DNA of 64,000 nt, from NCBI GenBank assembly GCA_021014325.1, contig CM037458.1, forward strand, positions 23,481,063-23,545,062, read 5' to 3'. Positions 1 through 11,190 of this stretch are shown one piece after another. The position numbers and the translations under genes were made by a program. This DNA comes from Plazaster borealis. Its lineage: Eukaryota > Echinodermata > Asteroidea > Forcipulatida > Labidiasteridae. Within the stretch, counting starts at the first letter, position 1; each line of letters starts with the position of its first letter. Below the pieces are notes generated by a model that saw only the letters and a list, made by a program, of their open reading frames with translations, was not told the origin of the DNA and made no database searches.

Positions 1-78
1 GCTTCCTCTTTACATGGCTAACAAATAACAATACTTTTCATATTTTACTGGCTTTAGTATCAATTGAAGAAACAGGTC

Positions 79-438
79 TTAAAGGCCCTGTACACTATAA
101 TTGGTAAGATCGAAAAACACAATGTTCACAGATTCACACATACATGTAACTTACATGATTTAAAGTAAGTAATGGTAGAAAGGGTTCCTTAAAATATTTC
201 TGCCTAAAATGCTATCGTTTCTGAGAAATGAGTAAAACAATAGTTTTTATCACACGCGATAATTTGAAAAAACAGAAAACACATAAGGTCTCTTTTCACT
301 ATTTTCTCGTGACCTCGATGACCAATTAAGCTCAATTTTTCACAGGTTTGTTTGTTCATGCATATGTTGAATCACACAAAATGTGGACACTGATTTTGAG
401 CTGTTACATTATTTACCAAAAGTGTACAATACCTTTAA
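79..438. mobile_element. TTAA-flanked MITE, near full length
   Basis: The left end TTAAAGGCCCTGTACACT and the reverse complement of the right end (TTAAAGGTATTGTACACTTT) form inverted terminal repeats, with TTAA at both extremities. The interior contains GACCTCGATGACCAATTAAG and TTTTTCACAGGTTTGTTTGT, which recur in related copies at 37009 and 57777. It is non-coding. TTAA ends are typical of piggyBac-like mobilisation; the superfamily is inferred. Confidence 0.7.
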
Positions 439-1295
439 CTGTGTTCTTTTGGTATTTCTGACTTGTGTAGGTATATGGGCATACTGTGTATGACATGTAT
501 GGGTGTACATTGTATGTACAAGACTGAGTCCAAGGGTGGTATTCTTGTCAACTAAAGTTTGACTACCCTCGGTATATATTTACTGATCCCTGATCCTTAT
601 AGAGCAGACTATCCTTGTATTGATTCCATACCAAGGCATGACACAATGACTTCACCCTGTCTTTAAATGAATCACCATTACCCAGTGTGTGAGAAAAAAA
701 AAACCCACAGTAGTCCAAACCAAAGCTGAAGTTGGAACAAGACTGTACAAACCTGGCAAATCTTGTGTACCTAGCTTCCAATAAGAAGCCTTGGCACAGT
801 GTTAGAGCCTTGAATACTCCCCCTCTTCAGGAAAGGAAATTATACTGAAGAAGAATTACAGAGTGTTGGTTTTGGGATGATCCCAGTATGAAGGGGGACA
901 ACAGCAAAAACTCAATCCCCTTGTTAATGAAATAAGAGCAGACTCTGTGATCATTCCGGCCCATACTGCTAAGAAGATTTTCTTTACCCATTTTTCTACA
1001 AAGAGCTTTGGCAAACTTTCTTGGGGTTTCATCTTGGAGCTCACCGTAATGTTTGTGTTGTCTCTTGAAGATCCTTTTCAGAAAGGTATGCATTCAGATA
1101 TTGGTTATCAGACTTTCTAACATTGGGGTGTTTTGGGTTACGTTGGTAGCTGTGTTGTTTTCATGTGACCGCAGTTTGTGCACATGATCCATGGTTGTGC
1201 AAAAACAACAACCTTCATGACCTTCAGCAAGTGAAAACCAAGTTTGTTCAGGATATCTGAATAGAGGCAGTGACTCTCTGGACTGATTTTAAAAA
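439..1295. other. Non-coding stretch, nothing recognised
   Basis: AT-rich DNA with short chance open frames only (up to 88 codons). No splice-bounded exon and no clear repeat family was seen. Confidence 0.5.
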
Positions 1296-1560
1296 TATGG
1301 TGATGTGGCTGAGCGTTTCGTGGCCAATCGGGCACCGGACTCAAGCTCTGGTGTTTCTGATCAGCAGAGTGTGGGTTCAAGTCCTGGTCTTGGCACTTAT
1401 GTCTTTGAGCAATGCACATTACCATAATTGCTTTGTCCTTCGGATGGGACATTAAGCCATAGGTCATGTGTACTAGTAGGATTGGTAGTGCATGTAAATG
1501 AGCTCAAAACACTTTATGGTGGAAGAGTTGGGGTTAACCCAGTGTTTCTGGTCCACATAG
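1296..1560 (+). mobile_element. tRNA-derived SINE
   Basis: A tRNA-like head contains an intact Pol III B box, GGTTCAAGTCC, at 1374-1384. The body reads ...CTTTGTCCTTCGGATGGGAC...CATTAAGCC and ends with CCCAGTGTTTCTGG. The same order of body motifs recurs at 59044-59270 and, without the head, at 44776. The head is diverged, so activity is unlikely. Confidence 0.75.
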
Positions 1561-2357
1561 CAATTTAGCAAGCACACTTGTTTACAGTTTTCCTCAGGCT
1601 TGCGAGCTACAGAGATTAAGTTCACTTAAATCATGGAGGTCTAATTCTACCTCCATGCTTAAATGAGGTATCCTTGGTTTCTTTACCAGAAATACATGTA
1701 ATAAATAGTAATAATGTCACTTGTCCAAAATACATGTACCATAAGTTTTCTTCATATTTGAATTTCAAAATCAAAAGTTTATTCAAAATCCATATATTGG
1801 ACTTACAAAATATACTGTACATACAAAACAAATTCTTTAGGATGTTTATCAGCTCTTCAAATGGGGAACAAAAATGCACAACATCTTGACCCATTTTTTG
1901 ACACTATTTTGGTAGTTTATTAATCATGTTTACCAGAGAGTTGGTGTACTTGACTGGAAGAGTTTGCGTTTCGATCAAAGTGATTAATACCAATCCAGGA
2001 GCAGTACACAATACTAGGTAAGTGAGGTACACCCCTGATGAAAGATGACGCCAGCCCTCTTGTGTTGTTAAGCTCTGTCCACTTAGGACAAAATAAACTA
2101 ACCATTGACCCAGTTACTAGACGATTGCATTCATACACTGGAATGTCCAATTTGGATGAAATGTGTGCTTAGTTACCACTGCGTAACTCTAGTGATATTT
2201 GTGCTGCCACTTATCAACTATTCCTTGTGTTGTTTTCATCAGCCTTTGACCGATGCAGCTGTAGGGTTGGTTTCTCCACAAAAACAGAACCAGAAGGAGA
2301 GATCAAAAATCCATGATTGAGTGCTTGGGGTTTGGACTTTATAATTGCCTCATAATC
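1561..2357. other. Non-coding stretch, nothing recognised
   Basis: AT-rich, with several ATACATGTA-type palindromes (about 1690 and 1732). A CTAG|GTAAGT at about 2018 looks like a donor, but the frame that would match the exon at 23341 ends in TAG. Confidence 0.45.
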
Positions 2358-2743
2358 TGGGCCCAATTTCGAAGAGCTGCTTAAGCACAAAAACTAGCCA
2401 AGCACAACAAAATTATGCTTACCAGAAAATGTTTACCAGCTAAATTACCATTTCACATGTAGCATATGTGACTGGTATTCTGCTTATTTTTGCTTAGCAG
2501 AAATTGTTTAAGCATGATTTTTTGCTTAAGCAGCTCTATGAAATTGGTCCATGGACTCAGTTTTATAGAGCTGCTTAAGCAGAAAATATTGCCTAAAAAT
2601 TTTCTGCTAAGCGAAAATGATCAGGATACCAATCATATAGCACAAGTGACATGATATTTTAGCTGATAACCTTAATATGGTTGGTATAATTTTGTTGTGC
2701 TTAGCTACTTTCTGTACTTAAGCAGCTTTATGAAATTGGGCTC
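2358..2743. mobile_element. Two adjacent palindromic GGGCCCAATTT MITEs
   Basis: The first copy (2358-2550) runs from GGGCCCAATTTCGAAGAGCT to the complementary end AGCTCTATGAAATTGG. The second (about 2554-2743) starts TTTTATAGAGCTGCTTAAGC and ends AGCTTTATGAAATTGGGC. Each is a long imperfect hairpin built around GCTTAAGCA/TGCTTAGCAG words. Both are non-coding. Confidence 0.75.
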
Positions 2744-2759
2744 GGTATGTGTGAGCATA

Positions 2760-2840
2760 GCGAGAAAGGACCATGGTTTACATACAAGGTTTAACAAGAG
2801 AGGGACTTGAACCTGCGACCTCCGGATTAATGTGCCTTTT
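2760..2840 (-). mobile_element. Minus-strand SINE head fragment
   Basis: On the minus strand a Pol III B box, GGTTCAAGTCC (complement at 2803-2813), sits in a tRNA-like context (GGAGGTCGCAGGTTCAAGTC). The body is not obvious beyond about 80 bp. Confidence 0.5.
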
Positions 2841-2844
2841 TTTA

Positions 2845-5334
2845 TTTTGTACACAATTTCTTTATACATCTGTCAACTGGGTTATAATAATAAACACTAA
2901 TGATAAATGAATCATATTTATACTTTGTATAATCTAAACCTATTTGGAATAAATGTCTTTTGGTTTCTACAAAACAGGACCACTTGGTGAAATTTTTACA
3001 GGCTAGTTTTATAGAACCAAACCAAATTAAAGGACACTGAAGAGAATCTAACAGCACTTATTCTACTATACATGTAATTCCCCTCGTAGGACAGCAGCCA
3101 TGTGTAGATAATGTAAATATAAAGAACAGTGGATAATTTGTAGGTTGTGTAACTAGAAAATGTATCTGGGCCAAGCGGCCAAGCTAGTGACTTGAGCATA
3201 ACATAACCTGGATTAGCCTATGGGGAAAAGAGAGATCCTGTGAGTGTTATATTGGACTGCTCCCTGCGTTCCAATTGTGCATTGTGCTTCAGTGGTTGCT
3301 TTTTCTGATCACAAATTGCAATATCAAAGCCCTGAAACTATTATTCTAATCTGTCTGTATCATCATGTATAGTTTTGTAAACCTTGAAAAAATGTGTGAT
3401 TATATGCTACATCTATCAAAAATAGATATTTTATGAATATTTAGTGGTTTTTTTAACTGCGCCAATTCCTGCTATGACTGCACAGCATCTGAACACCACA
3501 CCCTTCGTGTTGTTAACGCAGTTTTAACAGGAGTCCAACTATCCATGGCAACATTCGAGAAAATACATCAACGAGCTGACTCTCATAACAGAGAAATGGG
3601 GCAGCTAGCCCATGCCCTGGATCGGTCTCACAGACTTAAAAATGGCCGTGAAAGCAAATCAAGATGCCGGCATTGTTAAACGGCCCCCATTTTTTAAAGA
3701 TGATTGTCGACTATTGTGGCAAGACCCCACAGCATTGTCGCCCGGCACATTGTTGATATTGATCATCCACAGGGATCCTTTGTTGATTCAGGCAAAGGTG
3801 AATTGACTTAGTAATCAATAGTCACAAACATTGTTCTCGCAGAAAACAGCTTTGCTTTTTCATACCTATGTTACCTGTAGAGGGTTTTAAAATGTGTAAT
3901 CAGATGTGGGAGGGGCTCAAGTTGTGACAAGTGCTTCTCCACAGGTTCATGTTGGTACCTGTCTAAGAGTGGATTGGAACTTTATTGTCAAGTTACATTT
4001 GCGGTTTCCACCTTAATAACTTTGACAGGGCTGTGTGTTTACTATGTACAGTATATGGGAGAGCTCATGTAGCAAGAAGAGGTTGAAAAAAGGGGGAGGG
4101 GTCTCACAAAACACTTGTAACTAATGTATACAGCTCATGTACACATAGCAACATCAGTGTTGGGGGAGGGGGGTATGCCAAACATGTTGCCTTGAGTTAG
4201 AAGGTACGATTCTCTATGTCTCACTATGTATTTGTAGGGATGTTTTTAAGACATGGCTCTAATCATAAAATGTTTAGTTCCCTACATTGAATGTGCAGGA
4301 AACGATTTCATCAATCAATTTTGCACAGTAAAATATTTGGACTGAACATTTTGTGTACACACTGAATGCTAATATTGAGTAGCAAGTGATGATTTTGAGT
4401 AGCAACTGATACATTTTGTGTAGCATTTTGCTCTGCTATACATGGGAAATGGTTCACTGAATGTGTAATTGTATTTGTGTACATTCATGATGGATGTACA
4501 CATTCCTCACCCCTGCCCACACAATGTCATCCATTATAATACATTATTTCTCTGTCATTGTTCATGTCAGCATTCATTGACAGCATTCATGTGGACAGCC
4601 TTGCTCATATTAACCGCCACATTCTCTATTACAAAGATGCCACATTATAATCGGCAACAAAACATTAGGCCCTCTATATAACTCCTTCCAGGTCTCGCAT
4701 TCGTCAAAGATAAATTATTATTAATCTCTGTAATTGACAGAGAGTGGAAAAGTATCATGACTTCCAGAAAGGTATCCAGGGATAGCGTCATGCATGCAAC
4801 ACTCTGTTCATTACGTCAGACAATCTGTCAGTCAGTTTAATACATGACTTGTCCATCTTGTCTGTAGGCTGATATCTGTTATCAGTTTATGTACAACTGT
4901 TGTGCAGAGGGGCTGTTTATTTTCACAGTATAAAGGTGTGCCTACCCGAAGAGGTGCATGTACTTTCTGCATAATTATCAATATTGTTATTGTAGGTGCG
5001 TTAATTGTTAACGGCTGTGCACTTTCTAATCTCGCAAGAAGTTCAACAATTAAATAAATATGCCCTAATGCTGTTTACTCTTTAGAAAAGAAAAATAAGT
5101 AAGAAGTACAACTTCATAAATTTAAATAATGGGTTTAGAATTGTTGGATATAATTGTAGATAAATAATACATCTTTTTGATATAGAGGTACAGGACTGCC
5201 GCGTCATTCCTGGAAGGCATTGTTCTTTAGTAAAGGGCACCTTTGTGAGGGAAATGTATTTGCTGCATACCCTCCCCATGAAATTTGACCAAAGATTAAG
5301 GCTACAGTTATACACTGTCTTCACACATAAAACT
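2845..5334. other. Non-coding stretch with no recognised gene
   Basis: AT-rich DNA with G-rich patches at about 4090-4110 and 4162-4172. The region around 3460-3810 has a somewhat coding-like composition (an open frame of 64 codons at 3612) but no recognisable domain or splice pair. Confidence 0.45.
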
Positions 5335-5523
5335 GGGCCCAATTTCATAAAGTTGTTGAGCAGAAAACATTGCTTCATAAATCTTTTTACGAGAACAAAC
5401 AGCGGGCACTAAATGCATCCATGTAAGCTATAATGGCATTTGGCGTAATAACCTGCTTCTGGTCAGCAAGACTGTCAGTGCTTAACATATTTGTTTGCTT
5501 GCTGGCTTTATGAAATTGGGCCC
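5335..5523. mobile_element. GGGCCCAATTT MITE, copy 3
   Basis: It starts GGGCCCAATTTCATAAAG and ends CTTTATGAAATTGGGCCC, a near-perfect inverted pair. It abuts the next copy at 5525. Its right half (GCGGGCACTAAATGCATCC onward) is repeated at 5741-5876. Confidence 0.8.
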
Positions 5524-5524
5524 T

Positions 5525-5718
5525 GGGCCCAATTTCATAGAGCTGCTTAAGCACAAAAAGTAGCTAAGCACAACAAAATTATGCTTACCATAATAAGGTT
5601 ACCAGCCAAAATACCATGTCACATGTACAATTTGTGACTGGTGGTATCCTGCTCATTATTGCTAAGCAGGGATTTTTAAGCAATATTTTCTGCTTACTGG
5701 CTCTATGAAATTGGGCCC
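5525..5718. mobile_element. GGGCCCAATTT MITE, copy 4
   Basis: This is a complete copy, from GGGCCCAATTTCATAGAGCT to GGCTCTATGAAATTGGGCCC. The interior has TTAAGCACAAAAAGTAGCTA and TTTGTGACTGGTGGTATCCT, matching 2358-2550 and 35473. Confidence 0.82.
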
Positions 5719-5897
5719 TGGTGTTGTGAAGTTTGAGAGTTGGGCAAGAACAAATAGCGGGCACGAGATGCATCCACGTAAGCACTATGGCATTGGGCTA
5801 ATAACCTGCTTCTGGTCAGCAAGACTGTCAGTGCTTAACATATTTGTTTGCTTACTGGCTCCATGAAATTGGGCCCTGGTGTTGTGAAGTTTGAGAG
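5719..5897 (+). repeat. Partial duplicate of the preceding MITE right half
   Basis: 5741-5876 closely repeats 5395-5523 (shared words GCGGGCAC, AATAACCTGCTTCTGGTCAG, CAAGACTGTCAGTGCTTAAC, GAAATTGGGCCCTGG). It is bracketed by the direct repeat GGTGTTGTGAAGTTTGAGAG at 5719 and 5877, suggesting a local duplication. Confidence 0.7.
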
Positions 5898-6641
5898 AAG
5901 GGCGAGGACGTAGAAGCCTAGAGCAAGATCTTCACATGGCATGGCAGAAGTTCCCCCCAGGCCTGAATGGAAATTGATCTATAATACACCTGCGGAGTGT
6001 ACATATTCTGATTGGCCAGGCGACTTCATTAGTGAGCTATTGGAAAGGTCATCAGGGAAGCCATGATGATTGAATAACATTCTATCTAGATAAAAATACG
6101 CTTTACAATTGTCTATTTCTCAATATTGGTTCCCTGTTGCCCGAGGGGCCCCTCTGGAGGAGTTAGATCAGTCCCCCCCCCACATTTGAAGTTATTTAGT
6201 TCTCATCATTTTATCTGTTGGAGAGATTGTTTGCAACATGTTGCTGAATACCATAAGGTCTGTAAGAGATCTGCATTGCATATGCTGTTCATTAAATACA
6301 TTGTTAAAAATGAAACCGGTAAAAACGTGTTTCTGCATCAACTCCATTCAATAGAAGTTGTGGTTCTGTTTCACCCTGCCATTCTAGCGTGAAGCGTATG
6401 CTTTAGTTGCCCGCCGAAGGTTTTCAAAATGTTCACGCCCATATTAATAACAGGTTGTCCCATCAGAGGAAACACAAACATGGGAAAAAGACTGCAAAAT
6501 ACATGTATACAGGGAGCAGTCATTAGTATTGATATGCTGTTTGGTACAGGGTGCTTACTATGCACATGTATATTACTCTGGAATGGCTGTGTATGACAAC
6601 ATAATATGGGGGAAAAACAAATCTACATCTATGACACTTAA
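5898..6641. other. Non-coding stretch, nothing recognised
   Basis: Mixed-composition DNA, with CCCCCCCC at about 6173-6181. No exon or repeat family was identified. Confidence 0.4.
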
Positions 6642-6900
6642 TAATAATAATAATAATAATTTAAAACTTGTAAAGCGCCATCTGTCTAAGACTAAACTTA
6701 TTCCGAGGCGCATAAAACCAAACAAAAAACAGAGAGAGTAACAAAAAAGATTACAAATTACGTAGCTTAGAAAGAAATCTGAGTACATTGAATAAAACAG
6801 ATTTACATAAACGTGTTGGCAAAAACAAGTGGTAACAAATAACAAACAGAAAGTCAATCATAAGAAATATTGAATAGGTGAGTTAACTTACACTAAACAC
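6642..6900 (-). repeat. (AAT)n microsatellite and probable minus-strand repeat tail
   Basis: About seven AAT units (6642-6662) adjoin TTAAAACTTGTAAAGCGCCA and CCGAGGCGCATAAAACC, which resemble the tail of an interspersed element read on the minus strand. The element body is not identified. Confidence 0.4.
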
Positions 6901-6942
6901 TTACTGTGTCTACCCTCCCGCTCTAAAAGTGATACCAGACTT

Positions 6943-6995
6943 GGGCCCAATTTCACGACTCTGCTTACCGCCGAATGCTGCGCTTGCGATCACCA
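6943..6995. mobile_element. Half copy of a GGGCCCAAT...CTGCTTACCGC MITE
   Basis: GGGCCCAATTTCACGACTCT continues into GCTTACCGCCGAATGCTGCGC, matching one arm of the palindrome at 60066-60150. The second arm is missing. Confidence 0.45.
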
Positions 6996-7134
6996 TTCTT
7001 CATTTACAAGCCCCGAATTTCTGCAACTTCCTCCATGCCCCTGGTGTGAGATATGGTGGACATATTGGAGTGCACTGTTTGGTTTGGGGTGGAATCAGAC
7101 ACATTAACTCAAACCCAATAGTGTTATATGGCTT

Positions 7135-7590
7135 AATGCCTTCGTGCCTTTTGAAATAATCCAGTAGAAATCTAAATTTGCCCTCATAGTGCCCTTTACT
7201 AACATAAAACTGACTTGCCCTTACAAGAACAGGCCTGATAAAAAACTATTTGTTTTGTAATTCCGCCGGTAGGCTGCGATGAGCAGTTTTTTTAATAAAC
7301 CATAATAATAATGATACTTCAATGAGGCAATCGCCTCCGTTGTCCCTAGTCATTGCCTTAGTGCCCCTTGAAATGTTCCAATAGAAACTTACAATTTCCT
7401 CATAGAGTTGGTGCCCCTTGAAATGTTCTATAGAAACTTACAATTTCCTCATAGAGTTGGTGCCCCTTGAAATGTTCCAATAGAAACTTACAATTTTCTC
7501 ATAGATAGAGGTGCCCTTTACTATAAGGAGAAAATGCCTTGGTGCCCTTGCTCTTTCGAAAATGAAGCATCAGGCCTGCAAGAACAAAGT
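7135..7590. mobile_element. GGCCTG-type repeat copies with internal expansion
   Basis: Two adjacent copies of a repeat with words GTGCCCTTTACT, CCCTTACAAGAACAGGCCTG (7135-7235) and GAGGCAATCGCCTCCGTTG...AAGCATCAGGCCTGCAAG (7325-7590). They are related to 8960-9103, 27748-27882 and 35632-35802. Confidence 0.6.
7361..7512 (+). repeat. Three-unit 49-50 bp tandem repeat
   Basis: Units start at 7361, 7411 and 7460, each beginning GTGCCCCTTGAAATGTTC and ending CAATTT(C/T)CTCATAGA. They differ by only a few bases and a 1-bp indel, so this expansion is younger than the surrounding repeat. Confidence 0.85.
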
Positions 7591-8101
7591 AGCATTCCTG
7601 TAATAAGATACAAGCTCACTGTATTACATTAAAATATTGGCCGACGACCAAAACAATGTTATTCCTACATTTCTCTGTAACAGCTCAATGAAAATACCCT
7701 GTGGCCCCGCTCAGTGAAGTATTCACACGATAACCCTGTTCAGAAATCCTGTGTGTTATTGATTCCCCCTGAGAAACTCTTAATTGACATCTCACTGTAA
7801 ACCTGAATGTTGTCGGGAATGAACAAATAGGCCCAAATGATTGATTGTGCTCAGAGTGGGTATATAACCTCCCCACCTGATGTGTAATGGTAGTAGAGCT
7901 AATTATCGGCGAGGACAAAGTGTAGCCCTGTACAGGTGGGCAGAGCAGGAAACATCCAAAATGACTTCCAGGATGTTTAAAAATTTATCGGGTTACTAGA
8001 AGAAGTTAATAATGTCAAGAATCCTCTTCTTATGGTTTGTCTTGGGATAGTCTTGATTTGTCGATTGGTCCATATGCCATGAGGATGAATTTCTGATTAT
8101 A
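7591..8101. other. Non-coding stretch, nothing recognised
   Basis: No exon or repeat family was identified; only chance open frames are present. Confidence 0.4.
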
Positions 8102-8242
8102 TTAAGGCCGTGTCAGAATTGGCGGCTATGGCTACGGCTGGATCGCTGTGTCATCATGCGTTGAAGTATAGGACGTCCTTAGCAACACCCTTAGCAACAG
8201 TTGTAGCCGTAGCCGTAGTCTGCAATTTTGATACAGCCTTAA
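8102..8242. mobile_element. Palindromic 'AAGGCCGTGTC' MITE, copy 1
   Basis: TTAAGGCCGTGTCAGAATTG at the left pairs with the right end AATTTTGATACAGCCTTAA. The interior has iterated GGCTACGGCT/AGCCGTAGCC words and TTAGCAACACCCTTAGCAAC. TTAA occurs at both ends. Confidence 0.75.
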
Positions 8243-8959
8243 ATGTAAAGGTTTTGATCTCTGTATACCAACTACCAACTTGGGGTGGGGTGAGGGCCAT
8301 GCTGGATGCACTACAAGTATTGTTAGTGAGATATTTGGATTCAAGTCATGGTAAATGTCTACTACATGTTTCCAAATTCTTGCTTCAATCCTGACAATAT
8401 TACCACCAGTGATAGGCCATGATACTTGATGATAGATATGGCTATTCTTTTACAACCCACTTGTTATCTCAAAAGTGATACTAGGATTATATTGTTCAAA
8501 AGATGCATAGTCAACTTAAAGGCTTTTAAATGCAAATCCATTTTTTCCAGAACGACCACTGCCGAAAGTTGACAACATCCTGCATCTTCACTGTTTAAAC
8601 ATGACATCCAAAAAGTCTGTCATACTACCTTATCTTAACCCAGTTTTTAACATTCACAAGTCTCTATGACTTCCTCATCTGCCCGAGGGCTTCAATAATT
8701 CAATATTATTGACCTGATTTTATTACTCAACAACGTCATTTCTGACAAATTTGAATATTTATCCTTGTTAAGTAAAGAACAAAAATATGTGCGAGTTAAA
8801 TGTGCTGGTATTAATAATGTATTCTTTATGCTCTTCCTTAAATACAGAACTGAATGCGATATTGCGTTCCATGCATTCATAATTCCTTTTGAATTATGGA
8901 TAAGAACCCGATTAAAAAATAATTTACATTAAAGAAGAAAATCACATGAAGGAAATTAC
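8243..8959. other. Non-coding stretch, nothing recognised
   Basis: AT-rich; no supported exon or repeat. Confidence 0.4.
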
Positions 8960-9103
8960 ATGAAGGCCATAGCCTCTGTTGCCCATGTCCTGGCCTTGAT
9001 ACCCTATACAAGTTTCCCATAGATTTTAAGATTTTCCGATGGAAGTGCCCTTTGCAAAATGAAAATGGCCTTGCCCTCACAAAGATTACATTCCAGGCCT
9101 GAA
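8960..9103. mobile_element. GGCCTG-type repeat copy
   Basis: Contains GGCCATAGCCTCTGTTGCCC, TTTCCCATAGATTTTAAGAT, GATGGAAGTGCCCTTTGCAA and ends TTCCAGGCCTGAA. The same word order occurs, on the other strand, at 27748-27882. Confidence 0.6.
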
Positions 9104-9796
9104 TAATTAAACTAATTTTAATGAGCCAATTTGGCAAAGGATGGGTGCTACTGTATTACTGTTATTATCATCCCCACTCATCAGGCAAACTGATGCCATT
9201 CCTTGTGGGCTTTCTCAACTCCTACATTGAGTGCAGTATCTCAAATTATTGAGTGCTCGGGGTTTATGCAAATATCCTGCGCATAACTAACTGGGTGTAG
9301 GGAAGCAAATTATGGTTAACTGTCTTGCTCAAGGACACAAACTCTGTGACATTTAAACTCAGATAAAAATGCAACTGGAACTTGAGTGTGGTGTGCTAGA
9401 TTACTCCATCATGACATTCTATTAAAATCTCACACCTAACTAGATCTGAAACATTAAGATGGAGGAGAGTGGCATACCAGACCACACGTCAGGAAGTGAA
9501 TTAGTCATTCGGGCAATATCAGTCAATACAAGGGAAAGGAATTTGGAAGATTTTCTAGACTGTCAAGTTTAATGTCTGCACAGTTGATAGGAGAGCAAAC
9601 TTATATATGTTGAACTGAACGGGAAGAGGAGTGATGATATTATTAGTTATCACACAAGCGTGAGTGGAATACAAAAAAATATCTCGTGTCCGCGTCCCAA
9701 ATCTAACTCAGCCAAACGAGGCCGGATGCCGAGCTGGATGGAATGCAGATGCGTCTTATTTGTCCGTATTCCACGAACGCACGGATGATAATGATT
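9104..9796. other. Non-coding stretch, CpG richer near 9690-9780
   Basis: No exon found. 9685-9780 carries several CpGs (GTGTCCGCGTCCC, ACGAGGCCGGATGCCGAG, TTCCACGAACGCACGG), unlike the surroundings. Confidence 0.4.
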
Positions 9797-9964
9797 TTAT
9801 CTTCAAGCAAACTTGACGCTTAGCTTTAAACAGCGCAATATGTGGTGGTAGAACGGCGCAATACGCAGGGTGTGATATGGTCTGTGCAATATGATACAAT
9901 ATTACACTGTTGTTGCCACGGATGGACCAATCAGAATCAAAGATTTAAGTTTGCTTGAAGATAA
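9797..9964. mobile_element. MITE with 18-bp perfect inverted ends
   Basis: TTATCTTCAAGCAAACTT at 9797-9814 is the exact reverse complement of 9947-9964. The interior has repeated GCGCAATA(T/C)G words. It is 168 bp and non-coding, a typical MITE layout. The superfamily is not assigned. Confidence 0.72.
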
Positions 9965-10782
9965 TGAAATAATATACACAACCTTGAAATCTATGTAAAG
10001 GATAATGTGTTTGCCTGGGGTGGAGAGTGGGTGAGGGACTGGAGCCCCGGTCATGTTTCCTTCCAGGAATTGCAAGATGTTTATCAAAGGATTGTTCACT
10101 GCTTATAGCTTAACAAGAATTACATAAGTGTTTATTTGTCTTTGAAGTTTCATAATGTGGATTCAAATAACATAGGAGTATGTCTTCTGCCTTTGGATAA
10201 AGACATTGGGATGATAATAAAATTGTTGTTGATTGTAGAAATGAAAATGTTAAACATACAATGTAAAAACATTGCCATGGTACCTTACCAATTATAAAAT
10301 TACATCGCCGTTTCATGACAGGTGGTTCTGACATTTATAGACAATAACATGGGCCCGCTAAATGAGTTAAAACCCATGTTGTTCATAGTTCATTGTTCAC
10401 GTGTGTTATTCCCAAGTGTTGTAATTTAGGTCTACGTGACATTTTTTTGCAAGCTGCCCACCAAATTTAAAGGTCAACCATTTTTAGACAATTTATATAA
10501 TAAAGAGATAATTTATTATCTACAAAGATCAATATAAGATACACACATGTAAGTTTATGCCTCTACCCTTGAGGTATTTGCGTATGATGGATGATATTTT
10601 AAAATGTCATTCTGTAAAGCATCAGATTATTGACTTGGATTGTCAGAAAAATGTAATTAATGATAATATATTCTGGTAGGATTATTATGCAGCATAAAGA
10701 GTTGAAACTCATGATAGGACTATGTACATTTTGTACAAGTACTGAGTCAGGCCTGGTATTTTATTGTGAGGGCAGGGCAGTA
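9965..10782. other. Non-coding stretch, nothing recognised
   Basis: AT-rich, with only chance open frames. Confidence 0.4.
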
Positions 10783-10930
10783 CAGACCCCTTGCATATTA
10801 CATCACACTCTCAAACAGCGCCCTCACTCAGGCAAAAGGAGGCAGATAATTGAACGACAGCTGCTCTTGGTGCGTAAAAACGTGCACGTGACCTCAGCAT
10901 ACCAACAGCATTGCATGCTATGCAACGGGT
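10783..10930 (+). repeat. Interspersed repeat paired with an inverted copy at 25885-25992
   Basis: Shared words, in order, with the reverse complement of 25885-25992: ACCCCTTGCATAT, TCACACTCTC, GACAACAGCTGCTCTTGG versus GACAGCTGCTCTTGG, GTAAAAACGTGCACGTGACC and CAGCAGCATTGC versus CAACAGCATTGC. Copy 1 has an extra segment (GCGCCCTCACTCAGGCAAAA). Confidence 0.6.
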
Positions 10931-10967
10931 CTATTTCGTTAGTAAAGGGTACCTCAATAAGGACAAC

Positions 10968-11109
10968 TTAAAGGGGCTGTGTCGTCATGCACACGCGCAT
11001 CCTACCTCCGTATCAAATCTGAGGAGCGCGCGTGCAGTAACTGGGTGAGAGTTCATAAATCCATTTTCAGCCACAGGCTGCTTTGATCATGACGACACAG
11101 CCCCTTTAA
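10968..11109. mobile_element. Short TTAA-flanked MITE with perfect terminal repeats
   Basis: TTAAAGGGGCTGTGTCGTCATG (10968-10989) is the exact reverse complement of the right end (11088-11109). TTAA sits at each extremity, so the element proper is AGGGGCTGTG...CACAGCCCCT. The centre is CpG-rich (GAGGAGCGCGCGTGCAG). The perfect ends suggest fairly recent insertion. Autonomous partner unknown. Confidence 0.82.
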
Positions 11110-11190
11110 ATTTCTAATGGAACATTTCAAAGGGCACCAAGGCAATGACCAGGAGCATGGAGGTAATTGGCTCTGTTGCTTCCACAAAGT
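11110..11190. repeat. Fragment of the GGCCTG-type repeat, reversed
   Basis: AATGGAACATTTCAAAGGGC and ACCAAGGCAATGACCAGGAG are the complement of words in 7325-7460. It directly abuts the TTAA MITE, so that MITE probably inserted beside or into this repeat. Confidence 0.5.

Noticed and set aside
2018..2030. CTAG|GTAAGT donor-like site
   Set aside because: In the phase needed by exon 23341 the preceding codon is TAG, so it cannot be the joining exon.
3460..3810. LINE reverse-transcriptase remnant
   Set aside because: Composition hinted at coding, but no reverse-transcriptase motif (such as YADD) or endonuclease motif could be read in any frame.
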